Counted from the first letter of the stretch, positions 1 to 8,840 are shown. The stretch: 64,000 nt of DNA from Pseudoponticoccus marisrubri (GCF_001482405.1 NZ_LPXO01000001.1:248001-312000), one strand, 5' to 3'. The notes: a model not told the origin generated them from the sequence alone. Numbers and translations: made by a program.

Positions 1-894
1 GCGATCATGGTCGGCGTGGTCGGCGCGATGGCAGCCTTCTACCATGACAGCACCGACATCTCGGACCCGCGCCAGCGCGAGATCGCCAGCCACCGCCTGA
101 TCGCCAAGATGCCCACCATCGCGGCCTGGGCCTACAAGTACTCGATCGGCCAGCCCTTCGTGTATCCGCGCAACGATCTGGATTACGCGGCGAACTTCCT
201 GCACATGTGCTTCAGCGTGCCGGCAGAGGAATACGTGGTCGACCCGATCCTGAGCCGCGCGATGGACCGGATCTTCACCCTGCACGCCGATCACGAGCAG
301 AACGCTTCGACCTCGACGGTGCGGCTGGCTTCCTCCTCGGGCGCCAACCCCTTTGCCTGCATCGCGGCCGGCATCGCCTGCCTGTGGGGTCCGGCCCATG
401 GCGGCGCCAACCAGGCCTGCCTCGAGATGCTCAAGCAGATCGGCAGCCCCGAGAACATCCCCGAATACATCGCGCGGGCCAAGGACAAGAACGATCCGTT
501 CCGCCTGATGGGCTTCGGCCACCGGGTCTACAAGAACTTCGACCCGCGCGCCAAGGTGATGAAGCAGTCCGCCGACGAGGTGCTGGACCTGATGGGGATC
601 GAGAACAACCCGATCCTCGCCACCGCCAAGGCGCTGGAAGAGGCCGCACTAAAGGACGAGTACTTCACCGAGAAGAAGCTCTTCCCGAATGTGGATTTCT
701 ACTCGGGCATCATCCTCGAGGCGATGGGCTTCCCGACCTCGATGTTCACGCCGATCTTCGCGCTGTCGCGCACCGTCGGCTGGGTCAGCCAGTGGAAGGA
801 AATGCTGAACGACCCGCAGAACAAGATCGGCCGCCCGCGGCAGCTCTACCTTGGCGAGACCGCGCGCGACTACGTCGATATCGAGAACCGTTGA
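1..894 (+). CDS. gltA: Citrate synthase, 3' part (5' end outside window)
   Basis: Catalyses condensation of oxaloacetate and acetyl-CoA to citrate, the entry step of the TCA cycle, in the cytoplasm. The visible 297 residues are the catalytic large domain and contain the classical active-site segments: the first His in GPAHGGAN, the second His in [14 protein letters not shown], and the catalytic Asp in NVDFYSG. The reading frame is open from the first base, so the gene begins upstream of the window; the first internal Met is not a start. A hairpin terminator follows the TGA stop. Family assignment is secure from these motifs. Confidence 0.97.
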   Translation, partial: AIMVGVVGAMAAFYHDSTDISDPRQREIASHRLIAKMPTIAAWAYKYSIGQPFVYPRNDLDYAANFLHMCFSVPAEEYVVDPILSRAMDRIFTLHADHEQNASTSTVRLASSSGANPFACIAAGIACLWGPAHGGANQACLEMLKQIGSPENIPEYIARAKDKNDPFRLMGFGHRVYKNFDPRAKVMKQSADEVLDLMGIENNPILATAKALEEAALKDEYFTEKKLFPNVDFYSGIILEAMGFPTSMFTPIFALSRTVGWVSQWKEMLNDPQNKIGRPRQLYLGETARDYVDIENR

Positions 895-925
895 GCCGCC
901 AAGGGCCCGCGACTCACCCGACAGG

Positions 926-958
926 ACCCGGTGCCGGAGACGGCGCCGGGTTTTCCTT
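926..958 (+). terminator. Intrinsic terminator after gltA
   Basis: A 10-bp stem ACCCGGTGCC / GGCGCCGGGT (one G-U pair), with a 6-nt loop, runs into TTTTCCTTT 32 bases after the gltA stop codon. It would isolate gltA from the unrelated gene downstream. Confidence 0.8.
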
Positions 959-1163
959 TGCCGCCATGCTGCGGCCACCGGTGTCGCGGACAATCTCTGA
1001 CACCGTCCGGCATTGTTCCGGAACCGGGACGGGCGGCCCGTGGAATGTGGCGCCTTGATGGCGGAAACGCTGCGTTTCCACAAAATTTGAAGCAATTACG
1101 GCGGTTTCGCGGCACGACATTGGGCAATCGTCTTTTTTGGTCAATTTGCGCGAGGACCCCGTC

Positions 1164-3281
1164 ATGCCCGCTGTTCCCAGTTCCGAAATCCTGCTTGGCT
1201 GTGACCCGCAAGTGCGCTTCGTCGTGATCGAGGACGAGGGCAACCTTGTCCTGCAGGTCTTTGCCGAGGACCCGGCCAATACCGATCTCGACGCGCTGTT
1301 CTTCAACCTGACCGATCCCGCGATCGCCCCCGACCTGACGATCTCTCCAGGCTTCAACGAGGCGATCGGTTCCAACGGCGAGAACGTGACCGGCTATGAC
1401 GTGGCGGTCGGCACGCAGAACCAGTTGAACAACGGCGCCCAGATCGCCGAGAGTTATGACGTCAAGCTGGAATTCGGCACCGTGCCCTATTCCTCGAACG
1501 GCGATGTCGACGAGGCGATGCTGACCCTCTATGTCGACGGAAACGGATCAAACCTGACGGCCGACAGCCTCGACCTGTCGAACATGACCGCCGTTGTGAA
1601 CACCGAGACCGGCACCGGGCTGGCGCTGACCGGCGGCGTGCCGGGCAGCAACGCGCCGGTGCAGACCCCCGTGATCAACACCGTCTCCGAGGATTTCAAC
1701 GGGCTGCACTATGCCTCGCAGAGCGATCTCGTCGAGGGCTGGACCGACTGGGACATCCGCCATGGCCAGCTGGAGACCGACGGCAATGATGACGGCACGC
1801 TGATGCTGCAGGAGGTCGCGACCGAGGGCCCGGCCGCGCTGTCCTTCGACGCGCGCGGCATCAATATCGACCGGTTCGAGAATTCCGGCCATGCCGCCGA
1901 CAGCCTGCGCATCGAGGTGCAGGTGGATGGCGGCGACTGGGTGCTGCTGGACGAGTTCCAGGTCAATGATGACGGCACTGCGCTGGTCGGCTCGAACACC
2001 GGGCAGACCATCACCAGCCACATGGGCCAGGTCAGCTATTCCGGCGGCGTTCTGGACGAAGCCTCGGAAAGCGTGCAGTTCCGGCTGGTCTCGGACATCT
2101 CGGCCCGTGACGAGAATATCCGCATCGACAATATCGAGATCCAGACCACCGAGCTGCTGACCGCCGGCGAGACGGTGCTGCTGGACGAGGATTTCGACGG
2201 TCTGCACGACCCCGATGACAGCGAGACCGTGGTGCGCGACGATGGCTGGGAGGTCGAGAACGGCCAGGCCATGACCGATGGCTGCAATGACGGCACGATG
2301 ACCTTCGCCGAGGTCGCCACCTCCGACCCGGTGGAGCTGTCGCTCGACATGCGCGCCCACGGCGTGCAGAATTTCGAGAATTCCGGCTGGAGCGAGGACA
2401 GCCTGCGCGTCGAGGTCCAGATCGACGGCGGCGACTGGGTGCTGCTGGACGAATTCCAGGTCAACGATGACGGCACCGCCATGGTGGGCTCGCTCACCGG
2501 GCAGAGCTTTGACGGCGACCTCTCCACATTGAACTATTCCGGCGGCGTGCTGGACAGCGCCTCCGAGGACGTGCAGGTGCGGCTGGTCTCGGACATCTCG
2601 GCCTCGAACGAGAAGATCTATGTCGACAACGTGCAGATCACCTCGACCTCCGAGGGTGCCCCGGCCAGCGGCGAAGAGACCTGCGAGGAATTCGAGGCCG
2701 CGCAGGCCGGTGACAGCGGCGCACTGGTCTTCGGCGGCGTGACCGTCACCGCCGACCGCGCGCAGGACAGCGACGGCGCGGGCAATGACGCCATGGTGTT
2801 CGACACCGCCAACCCCACCGGCGGCGATTGGGATCTCGGCTATGCCGGCCAGGGCAATGCGATCATCATCTCCGAGGATGGCGATGCGGCGGATCCCGAC
2901 GACAACGCGGCCGGCGGCACCATCCGCTTCGAGTTCGAACAGGCCTCGGACGTGACCAGCCTGACCGTGCTCGATGTCGAGGAAGAGGGCGGCGCGATCG
3001 ACCTCTACGACACCGAGGGCGAGCTGATCGACAGCGTCGCGATCCCGGCGGCCGGCAACAATTCCGAGCAGCTGCTAGAGCTGAACGCCGCCGGCGTGGC
3101 CAGCATGGAGGTGACCCTCGCCGGCTCCGGCGCCGTGGACGACCTGTACTACACCACGCCCCAGGACGCCGATTGCGGCCAGTACGAGCTCACCTATGAC
3201 GACCTGATGAACACCGATCCCCTGCCCGAGGAGCAGCCGGACGAGGAGCAACAGGTCGAGGACGACATGGTTTTCGCCTGA
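1164..3281 (+). CDS. Large acidic protein with two 152-residue repeats, possibly type I secreted
   Basis: Function unknown. The 705-residue product is strongly acidic and has no classical signal peptide. Residues about 176-327 and 342-493 are two copies of the same beta-rich module, with DGGDWVLLDEFQVNDDGTA in both. Before them is an N-terminal domain (about 1-170). After them is a different beta-rich domain (about 500-660) with SEDGD, DPDDNAAGG and VLDVEE segments. The acidic tail ends in DDMVFA; an acidic residue followed by hydrophobic residues at the extreme C terminus is typical of RTX/type I secretion substrates, so export without a signal peptide is inferred. ATG 1164 is preferred over the upstream TTG 1137. 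No ABC exporter genes are adjacent. Confidence 0.75.
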   Translation: MPAVPSSEILLGCDPQVRFVVIEDEGNLVLQVFAEDPANTDLDALFFNLTDPAIAPDLTISPGFNEAIGSNGENVTGYDVAVGTQNQLNNGAQIAESYDVKLEFGTVPYSSNGDVDEAMLTLYVDGNGSNLTADSLDLSNMTAVVNTETGTGLALTGGVPGSNAPVQTPVINTVSEDFNGLHYASQSDLVEGWTDWDIRHGQLETDGNDDGTLMLQEVATEGPAALSFDARGINIDRFENSGHAADSLRIEVQVDGGDWVLLDEFQVNDDGTALVGSNTGQTITSHMGQVSYSGGVLDEASESVQFRLVSDISARDENIRIDNIEIQTTELLTAGETVLLDEDFDGLHDPDDSETVVRDDGWEVENGQAMTDGCNDGTMTFAEVATSDPVELSLDMRAHGVQNFENSGWSEDSLRVEVQIDGGDWVLLDEFQVNDDGTAMVGSLTGQSFDGDLSTLNYSGGVLDSASEDVQVRLVSDISASNEKIYVDNVQITSTSEGAPASGEETCEEFEAAQAGDSGALVFGGVTVTADRAQDSDGAGNDAMVFDTANPTGGDWDLGYAGQGNAIIISEDGDAADPDDNAAGGTIRFEFEQASDVTSLTVLDVEEEGGAIDLYDTEGELIDSVAIPAAGNNSEQLLELNAAGVASMEVTLAGSGAVDDLYYTTPQDADCGQYELTYDDLMNTDPLPEEQPDEEQQVEDDMVFA

Positions 3282-3294
3282 CCCTCAGCAACGG

Positions 3295-3331
3295 GTCGCG
3301 CGGCGCACCCCCGGGGGGCCTGCCGCGCGAC
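3295..3331. terminator. Strong hairpin between convergent genes
   Basis: Perfect 10-bp stem GTCGCGCGGC / GCCGCGCGAC around a C-rich/G-rich loop, in the 70-bp gap between two convergent genes. There is no U-tract on either strand, so it is terminator-like by position only. Confidence 0.45.
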
Positions 3332-3351
3332 ACAGCGCGGGCCATGGACCG

Positions 3352-4128
3352 TCAGCGCCCCTCGTAGATCGCGGGGCGCTTTTCGTGGAAGGCGACGACG
3401 CCTTCCTTGAAATCACGGGTCTTGCCGCATTCGCCCTGCAGCTTGGCCTCCAGCGTCAGCTGGCTCTCGATGTCGTTGTCAAAGCTCGCCCGCAGCGCCT
3501 GCTTGACCCGCGCATAGGCAGCGGTCGGCCCCTTGGCAAGATGGGCGGCGCGGCGGCGCCACGTGGCCTCGAACCCCTCGTCCGGCACCGCCTCCCAGAT
3601 CAGCCCCCAGGCCTCGGCCTGCGCCGCGGGGATCTTCTCGGCAAAGAGCGCGGCCCCCATGGCCTTGGCCAGCCCAACCTGGCGCGGCAGGACCCAGGTG
3701 CCGCCGGCATCCGGGATCAGCCCGATCCGCGTGAAGGCCTGCAAGAAGAAGGCGCTTTGCGTGGCGATCACCACGTCGGTCACGAGCGCGAGGTTCGCCC
3801 CCGCCCCCGCCGCCGCGCCGTTCACCGCCGCGATGGTGGGCACCGGGCAGTCGATCACCGCCTTGAGCATGGGCACGTATTCGTCGCGCAGCGTGCGCTC
3901 GAGATCGAGATTGGCCGCGTTGCCAGCATCGCCGAGATCCTGCCCCGAGCAGAAGGCCGGCCCCTGCCCCGTCAGCACGACCACCCGCGCCTCGCGCCCC
4001 GCACGGGTCACCGCATCGGTGATCTCGGCCCGCATCAGGCTGTTGAGCGCATTCATCACCTCGGGCCGGGCCAGCGAGATCACCGCTTGCCCGTCTTCCA
4101 GCTCATACGTGATCGTGTCATAGCGCAT
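3352..4128 (-). CDS. paaG: Enoyl-CoA hydratase/isomerase, PaaG-like
   Basis: A 258-residue crotonase-fold enzyme of usual family length. The oxyanion-hole segments are visible as FCSGQDLGDAG and NGAAAGAGANLAL. The active-site loop reads LIPDAGGTWVLPRQVG, with the Asp typical of PaaG, the 2-(1,2-epoxy-1,2-dihydrophenyl)acetyl-CoA isomerase of phenylacetate degradation, rather than the second Glu of canonical hydratases. No other paa gene is nearby, so the physiological substrate is inferred from sequence resemblance only; a general fatty-acid enoyl-CoA hydratase is the alternative. Confidence 0.85.
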   Translation of the reverse strand: MRYDTITYELEDGQAVISLARPEVMNALNSLMRAEITDAVTRAGREARVVVLTGQGPAFCSGQDLGDAGNAANLDLERTLRDEYVPMLKAVIDCPVPTIAAVNGAAAGAGANLALVTDVVIATQSAFFLQAFTRIGLIPDAGGTWVLPRQVGLAKAMGAALFAEKIPAAQAEAWGLIWEAVPDEGFEATWRRRAAHLAKGPTAAYARVKQALRASFDNDIESQLTLEAKLQGECGKTRDFKEGVVAFHEKRPAIYEGR

Positions 4129-4314
4129 ATCCGCGGCTCCCCTGTCCTGCTGCCGGCATGAAACACGCGCCGCTCTGGTTTGGCAAAGCCAAACGCCGCG
4201 TCACGGCGGCGCCCTTCGCGACAAAAGCCCTCTTGGCGGATTTGCCGGAGGCAGGCCTTTTGGCGCCTTGCCTGGAACATGATACCCGGGCGCCCGGTCC
4301 GATCCTTGCGCCGT

Positions 4315-4343
4315 GAGTATTTTAGGAAAGATGAAAGACAGGC
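4315..4343 (+). repeat. Dispersed intergenic repeat, copy 1
   Basis: GAGTATTTT, a short variable stretch, then AAAGATGAAAG followed by ACAGGC. The same string occurs twice more near 8.65-8.73 kb. All copies lie between genes. I associate this element with Rhodobacteraceae genomes; its role is unknown to me. Confidence 0.7.
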
Positions 4344-4355
4344 TTGTGGGCGCTG

Positions 4356-4829
4356 TCAGCTCTTGAGGATCTCGTCGAGGCGTTTCTGCTCGTCTTCGCT
4401 GAGGCCGGTGTCGGCGGGGCCGGTGGCGCGGGCGCGGAGGTAAATCGCTGCGAGGGTGAGCGCGATGAGGAAGAGCAGCGGGCCGGAGGCCCAGAGCAGC
4501 CAGTTCCAGCCCCCCGTGGTGGGGCGCAGGAGGACGAATTCGCCGTAGCGGTCGACCACGTAATCAACCACCTCCTCGTTGCTGTCGCCTTCCAGCAGGC
4601 GTTCGCGCACGAGCAGGCGCAGGTCGCGGGCCAGCGAAGCGTTCGATTCGTCGATGCTCTCGTTCTGGCAGACGAGGCAGCGCAGCCCGGCCGAGATGTC
4701 GCGGGCGCGCTCTTCCAGCGCCGGGTCCTCGAGCACCTCGTCGGGGTTCACCGCCAGCGCGGGCAGGGCCGCGCCAGCCAGCATCACTGCCAGGGCGAGG
4801 CGGCGAAATCCTTGCATCCAGCCGCTCAT
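4356..4829 (-). CDS. ccmH: Cytochrome c maturation protein CcmH
   Basis: A 157-residue membrane-anchored periplasmic thiol oxidoreductase that keeps apocytochrome c heme-binding cysteines reduced and presents them to the CcmF heme lyase. An N-terminal signal segment (about residues 9-26, ending ALPALA) precedes the RCLVCQNESI motif, whose LVCQN core carries the redox CxxC. A C-terminal membrane helix (WLLWASGPLLFLIALTLAAI) follows. Its ATG overlaps the TGA of ccmF as ATGA, so the two are translationally coupled. The length fits the short CcmH/CcmL form rather than the CcmH-CcmI fusion. Confidence 0.95.
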   Translation of the reverse strand: MSGWMQGFRRLALAVMLAGAALPALAVNPDEVLEDPALEERARDISAGLRCLVCQNESIDESNASLARDLRLLVRERLLEGDSNEEVVDYVVDRYGEFVLLRPTTGGWNWLLWASGPLLFLIALTLAAIYLRARATGPADTGLSEDEQKRLDEILKS

Positions 4830-6793
4830 TCCGCCGGGACCCCGGTGGCGGGGGTGGGCTTGGCGGCGCCGGCCGCGACGCGGTAGCGGCGGTCGCTGAG
4901 GCTGAGCGTGCCGCCCAGAGCCATCAGGATGGAGCCCGCCCAGATCCAGTTGGCCAGCGGCTTGATATAGGTGCGCATCACCCAGCCACCGCCCTCTTGC
5001 GGGTCACCGATCACCACGTAGACGTCACGCATCACGCGGTAGTCGATCGCCGCCTCGGTGGTGGGCATCTCGGCCACGGGATAGTTGCGCTTCTCGGGGT
5101 TGAGCCGCGCGATCTCGCGCCCGTCCTTCGACAGGCGGACATCGCCCATGGTCGAGATGTAGTTGGGCCCCTGCACCCGATCGACCGAGAGCAGCTCCAG
5201 CGTGAAGCCGCCCACCTCGAAGGACTCGTTCAGCTGCGCGACGCGGATATCTTCCTCCTGCCAGGCCATCAGCCCGGCAATGCCCAGCATGGTCACGCCG
5301 AGTCCGGCATGGGCCACCGCCTTGCCCCAGTCCGCGCGTGGCAGGCGCGCGAGGCGCGACAGGTCGCGGTTGCGGCCGGTGCGGCTGACCAGGTCGGTCG
5401 CGGCGCCGGCGATCAGCCAGGTGCCGAGGAAAACGCCGATCGGACCCATCAGGCTGCGCCCGGTCTGCATCGCCCAGACCAGCCCCATCAGCGCCAAGGC
5501 CAGGCCGAAGGCGGGGGCGAGATCCCGCGCCACGCGGGAGAGCTTGCCGCGCTTCCAGGCCAGCATGGAGCCCAGCGGAAGCGCCAGCCCCAGCACCACC
5601 ATGAAGGGGGTGAAGGCCATGTTGAAGAAGGGCGGGCCGACCGACAGTTTCCGGTCAAACAGCATCTCGGCCACGAAGGGCCACATGGTGCCCACGAAGA
5701 CCACGAAGGAGGACACGGCCAGCAGGATGTTGTTCAGCACCAGCGCGCTTTCGCGGCTGACCACGCCGAACACGCCCTTGGCCTCCATCGCCTGCGCCCG
5801 GGCGGCGAAGAGCGTCAGCGCGCCGCCGGTGAAGAAGACGAGGATCATCAGGATGAACTGGCCGCGCTCGGGGTCGTTGGCGAAGGCATGCACCGAGGTC
5901 AGCAGGCCCGAGCGCACGATGAAGGTGCCGATCAGCGAGAAACCGAAGGCGAGGATCGCTAGCAGCACGGTCCAGCTTTTCAGCGCCTCGCGCTTCTCGA
6001 CCACGATGGCCGAGTGCAGCAGTGCGGCGGCAAAGAGCCAGGGCATGAAGGAGGCATTCTCGACCGGATCCCAGAACCAGAAGCCCCCCCAGCCCAGCTC
6101 GTAATAGGCCCACCACGACCCCAGCGCGATGCCGATGGTCAGGAAGACCCAGCTGACCAGCGTCCAGGGCCGCACCCAGCGCCCCCAGGCGGCATCGACC
6201 CGCCCTTCGATCAGCGCCGCCACGGCGAAGGAGAAGCAGATGCTCAGCCCGACATAGCCGAGATAGAGGAAGGGCGGGTGGAAAGCGAGCCCGGGATCCT
6301 GCAGCAGCGGGTTGAGATCCTGCCCGTCAAAGGGCGGCACGCCGAGGCGCAGGAACGGGTTCGAGGTGAAGATGATGAAGGCGAAAAAGGCCGCCGCGAC
6401 CGAGGACTGCACGGCCAGCACGCGCGCCCGAAGCGTCGGTGGCAGGTTGCCCCCGAACCAGGCCGCCAGCGCGCCGAACAGGGTCAGGATCAGCACCCAG
6501 AGCAGCATCGAGCCCTCGTGGTTGCCCCAGACGCCCGAGATCTTGTAGATCATCGGCTTGGCCGAATGGCTGTTGAGATAGACCAGCCTGAGCGAGAAAT
6601 CCGACACCACGAAGGCGTAGGTCAGCGCGCAGAAGGAGGCCGCGGTCAGGGCGAACTGCGCCGTCGCGGCGGGCTCGGCCATGGCCATCCAGCCGGGCCA
6701 TCGCTTGTGGGCCCCCACCAGCGGCACGACCGCCTGGACCAGCGACACGAGAAAGGCGAGGATGAGGGCGAAGTGGCCGAGCTCTGTAATCAT
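4826..6793 (-). CDS. ccmF: Heme lyase CcmF
   Basis: A polytopic 655-residue inner-membrane protein that ligates heme to apocytochrome c in the system I maturation pathway. The tryptophan-rich WWD signature is intact (SWWAYYELGWGGFWFWDPVE), and many hydrophobic helices span the sequence. The start at 6793 (MITELGHFALILAFLVS) is chosen because it begins directly at the first conserved helix; the frame stays open upstream but gives arginine/serine-rich non-membrane sequence overlapping the holin gene. Downstream ccmH overlaps by 4 nt. The GTA-type lysis pair lies 94 nt upstream on the same strand. Confidence 0.95.
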   Translation of the reverse strand: MITELGHFALILAFLVSLVQAVVPLVGAHKRWPGWMAMAEPAATAQFALTAASFCALTYAFVVSDFSLRLVYLNSHSAKPMIYKISGVWGNHEGSMLLWVLILTLFGALAAWFGGNLPPTLRARVLAVQSSVAAAFFAFIIFTSNPFLRLGVPPFDGQDLNPLLQDPGLAFHPPFLYLGYVGLSICFSFAVAALIEGRVDAAWGRWVRPWTLVSWVFLTIGIALGSWWAYYELGWGGFWFWDPVENASFMPWLFAAALLHSAIVVEKREALKSWTVLLAILAFGFSLIGTFIVRSGLLTSVHAFANDPERGQFILMILVFFTGGALTLFAARAQAMEAKGVFGVVSRESALVLNNILLAVSSFVVFVGTMWPFVAEMLFDRKLSVGPPFFNMAFTPFMVVLGLALPLGSMLAWKRGKLSRVARDLAPAFGLALALMGLVWAMQTGRSLMGPIGVFLGTWLIAGAATDLVSRTGRNRDLSRLARLPRADWGKAVAHAGLGVTMLGIAGLMAWQEEDIRVAQLNESFEVGGFTLELLSVDRVQGPNYISTMGDVRLSKDGREIARLNPEKRNYPVAEMPTTEAAIDYRVMRDVYVVIGDPQEGGGWVMRTYIKPLANWIWAGSILMALGGTLSLSDRRYRVAAGAAKPTPATGVPAE

Positions 6794-6887
6794 GCCTCTG
6801 GTTATAGAGGCTGGGGCAGGCCCGGCCAACGGATTTCCCGTCCGCCGGGCGATCACATTGTCGCAACACGATACGATACGTGGCCGT

Positions 6888-7469
6888 TCAGCGCGACCGT
6901 TCCGCGCGCCATTCGGCCAGCGCCGGGTTGTCCGAGCGGTTCTCCGGGACATCCGGTCGGGCATTGTCCGTCGCGTCGGTGGCCGGCGCTTCAGGATCAT
7001 GGCTGCGCAACCCGTCGATGTCGCGCATGGTGCGCACCACCTGCGGCACCGCGGCGATGGTCGCGGCCATCTCGCGCTGGAACTCCTGCCCCTTGGCCTG
7101 GTGGCGCGCGCCGAAATAGAAGCTGACGATCGCCGCCAGCAGCCACCAGAGCGGCTCCGGCACCAGCGCGATCCCGGCCATGCGCGCCGCGAACCAGACC
7201 GGGTCGACCATGGCCGCAACGAACAGGCCCAGCGTGCCCAACGCCATGGCAGGCCTCGGCAGCCGGTTCAGCGCGTCCATCAGCCGGTCGAACCAGCCGC
7301 GCCGGGTGATCCGGAACTCGCCCGCGAACTGGCCCAGCGCGGCCGATTGCAGGTCATGGCCGCGGGCCGCCTGCGCCTCGGCATTGATGCGGAACACCTC
7401 CGCGGTCTCGGCCACCACGTTGCGCCCGCCGCCGAACAGGGCCGAGAGCAGCTTTTCGATCATCCCCAT
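6888..7469 (-). CDS. Holin, GTA type
   Basis: A 193-residue protein resembling the 3-TM holin that releases gene transfer agent particles in Rhodobacter capsulatus. There is an amphipathic N-terminus (MIEKLLSALFGGGRNVV), then hydrophobic stretches (AMALGTLGLFVAAMVDPVWFAARMAGIALV and LWWLLAAIVSFYFGARH), then a charged tail. It follows the endolysin gene directly: the second ATG (7463) overlaps the endolysin TGA as ATGA, so translation may begin there (191 residues) rather than at 7469. Family knowledge: holin and endolysin genes for GTA release lie outside the main GTA cluster. Confidence 0.85.
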   Translation of the reverse strand: MGMIEKLLSALFGGGRNVVAETAEVFRINAEAQAARGHDLQSAALGQFAGEFRITRRGWFDRLMDALNRLPRPAMALGTLGLFVAAMVDPVWFAARMAGIALVPEPLWWLLAAIVSFYFGARHQAKGQEFQREMAATIAAVPQVVRTMRDIDGLRSHDPEAPATDATDNARPDVPENRSDNPALAEWRAERSR

Positions 7470-8083
7470 GCCGCCACCCGCTCTGCAAATTCGGCCGCGC
7501 TCAGGTGATAGCGGGGCGAGATGAACTCTTCGGCGCGGCGGATCCAGCCGCCCTTGCCGCCGGCCCGGGTGCGCGCGTATTTCCGCGAGGCCGGCCGGCG
7601 ATCGGCAAGGCGGAAATAGTAGTTGCGCCGCGCGATCCCGTAGGCATCGACCATGTGATCGGGCGCCTGGGCAAAGGCGCGCGCCGCGGCGCCGATAGTC
7701 TGTGGCCCGATTTTCCCGTCAACCGCGACCACCTCTCCCATCTCTCCCAGAAGGCGCTGCAGGATCTTCACCGCGTTGCCGCCCGCGTTGACATACATGT
7801 CGAAAACGGTGGCATGCAGCGCCTCGGGCAGCTCGGCGATGCGCGGGGACATGAAGTAGTGCTGCAGGAAGATCTCGACCGCCTGGGCGCGGCTCAGCCG
7901 CCGGACATCGGCGGCATCCACCCGCCCGTCGCCGGTCAGGTCCAGCCCCAATCGGCGCATGGTGTGGATCGTGACCCCGTGCTTGGTGGCCCCGCCCGGG
8001 TCGTCGGGATCGTTGACATAGCCGCCCTCGCGGGCGACGATTTCCTCGGCCATCTGCCGGATACGCCTTTGCGACGCCGCCAT
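7460..8083 (-). CDS. GTA-type endolysin (glycoside hydrolase family 108 muramidase)
   Basis: A 207-residue peptidoglycan hydrolase. The N-terminal catalytic domain carries EEIVAREGGYVNDPDDPGG, with the catalytic Glu in the EGGY motif of GH108 lysozymes, then a THGVT-like segment (ATKHGVTIHTM). The C-terminal half holds the peptidoglycan-binding-type stretch VAVDGKIGPQTIGA. No signal peptide is seen, consistent with export through the holin encoded immediately downstream. The pair matches the release cassette of the Rhodobacter capsulatus gene transfer agent. In the host it would be used for GTA particle release by lysis of a cell subset. Confidence 0.9.
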   Translation of the reverse strand: MAASQRRIRQMAEEIVAREGGYVNDPDDPGGATKHGVTIHTMRRLGLDLTGDGRVDAADVRRLSRAQAVEIFLQHYFMSPRIAELPEALHATVFDMYVNAGGNAVKILQRLLGEMGEVVAVDGKIGPQTIGAAARAFAQAPDHMVDAYGIARRNYYFRLADRRPASRKYARTRAGGKGGWIRRAEEFISPRYHLSAAEFAERVAAWG

Positions 8084-8166
8084 CTTCTGCCTCCTGCTGA
8101 CGCGGATATCGAATGAGAGCAGGCTGCGCCGCGCGGGTTAACCAAACTTCAGGAGGGCGTACGCCG

Positions 8167-8592
8167 ATGCGCGCAGACCAGGTCATCTCAACGCTCGGAC
8201 TGGCCCCGCATCCCGAAGGCGGTCACTACCGCCAGACCTGGAGCGCCGAAGAATGCGATGCCGAGGGCCGCGCCCTGGGCACCTGCATCTATTTCCTGCT
8301 GGCGGACGGCGAGCGCAGCCACTGGCACCGCGTCGATGCCACCGAGATCTGGCTCTTCCACGCCGGCGCGCCGCTGGTGCTTTCCCTCGCCGAGAGCATG
8401 TCGGGCCCGCGCACCGACCTCACCCTGGGCCCCGACCTCGCCACCGGCGCGCGCCCGCAAGCGATCGTTCCGAAACATCACTGGCAAAGCGCGCGCAGCA
8501 CCGGCGCCTGGACCCTGGTCAGTTGCACCGTCTCGCCCGGCTTCCGCTTCGAAGGCTTCACCCTCGCTCCACCTGAGTTTGACATCCCGTGA
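8167..8592 (+). CDS. DUF985 cupin-fold protein
   Basis: A 141-residue beta-barrel protein of the Cupin_5/DUF985 family. Visible family hallmarks are LGLAPHPEGGHYRQTW at the N terminus, FLLADGERSHWHRVDATEIWLFH in the middle and SCTVSPGFRFEGF near the end. Clustered His residues may bind metal or sugar; family function is not established. AGGAGG at 8151-8156, 10 nt before ATG 8167, fixes the start. It is transcribed away from the lysis pair and stands alone. Confidence 0.88.
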   Translation: MRADQVISTLGLAPHPEGGHYRQTWSAEECDAEGRALGTCIYFLLADGERSHWHRVDATEIWLFHAGAPLVLSLAESMSGPRTDLTLGPDLATGARPQAIVPKHHWQSARSTGAWTLVSCTVSPGFRFEGFTLAPPEFDIP

Positions 8593-8642
8593 CCGGCGCA
8601 CCTCAAGACACGCCAGAGCAAGGGTGGCTTGCGTTCATTTTT

Positions 8643-8666
8643 GAGTATTTTCAGAAAGATGAAAGA
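8643..8666 (+). repeat. Dispersed intergenic repeat, copy 2
   Basis: GAGTATTTTCAGAAAGATGAAAG-type copy, facing copy 3 about 40 bp away, so that the two form a large inverted repeat downstream of the cupin gene. Confidence 0.7.
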
Positions 8667-8704
8667 TACGTGGTGCGTTCCACTCTGAGTCTTTCCGGGC
8701 CACG

Positions 8705-8735
8705 GCCTGTCTTTCATCTTTCCCAAAATACTCAA
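8705..8735 (-). repeat. Dispersed intergenic repeat, copy 3 (inverted)
   Basis: Reverse-complement copy (GCCTGTCTTTCATCTTT then AAAATACTCAA). It matches copy 1 at 4315 over nearly its whole length, including the trailing ACAGGC. Confidence 0.7.
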
Positions 8736-8804
8736 ATCTACCCGAGACATAGGCGCCTTGGTCAGGCGTGGCGTGCCTTCGGCTGCGACAACTTCAGTCA
8801 CGCC

Positions 8805-8840
8805 AAAAAAAGACCCCGTCCGGGAGGGAACCGGACGGGG
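8805..8840 (-). terminator. Intrinsic terminator of the PRC-barrel gene
   Basis: Perfect 10-bp stem CCCCGTCCGG (8814-8823) / CCGGACGGGG (8831-8840) with a 7-nt loop. On the minus strand it is followed by a run of seven T with one interruption. It lies 29 bp beyond the stop of the minus-strand gene. Confidence 0.88.

Noticed and set aside
1137-1163. TTG start giving nine extra residues on the repeat protein
   Set aside because: ATG 1164 is a better start and no Shine-Dalgarno sequence supports the TTG.
6794-7219. N-terminal extension of ccmF to 7219
   Set aside because: The added 142 residues are Arg/Ser/Pro-rich, lack membrane character and overlap the holin gene.
6888-8083. Holin/endolysin as part of a second prophage
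   Set aside because: No integrase, terminase or structural genes around; the pair matches the stand-alone GTA release cassette.
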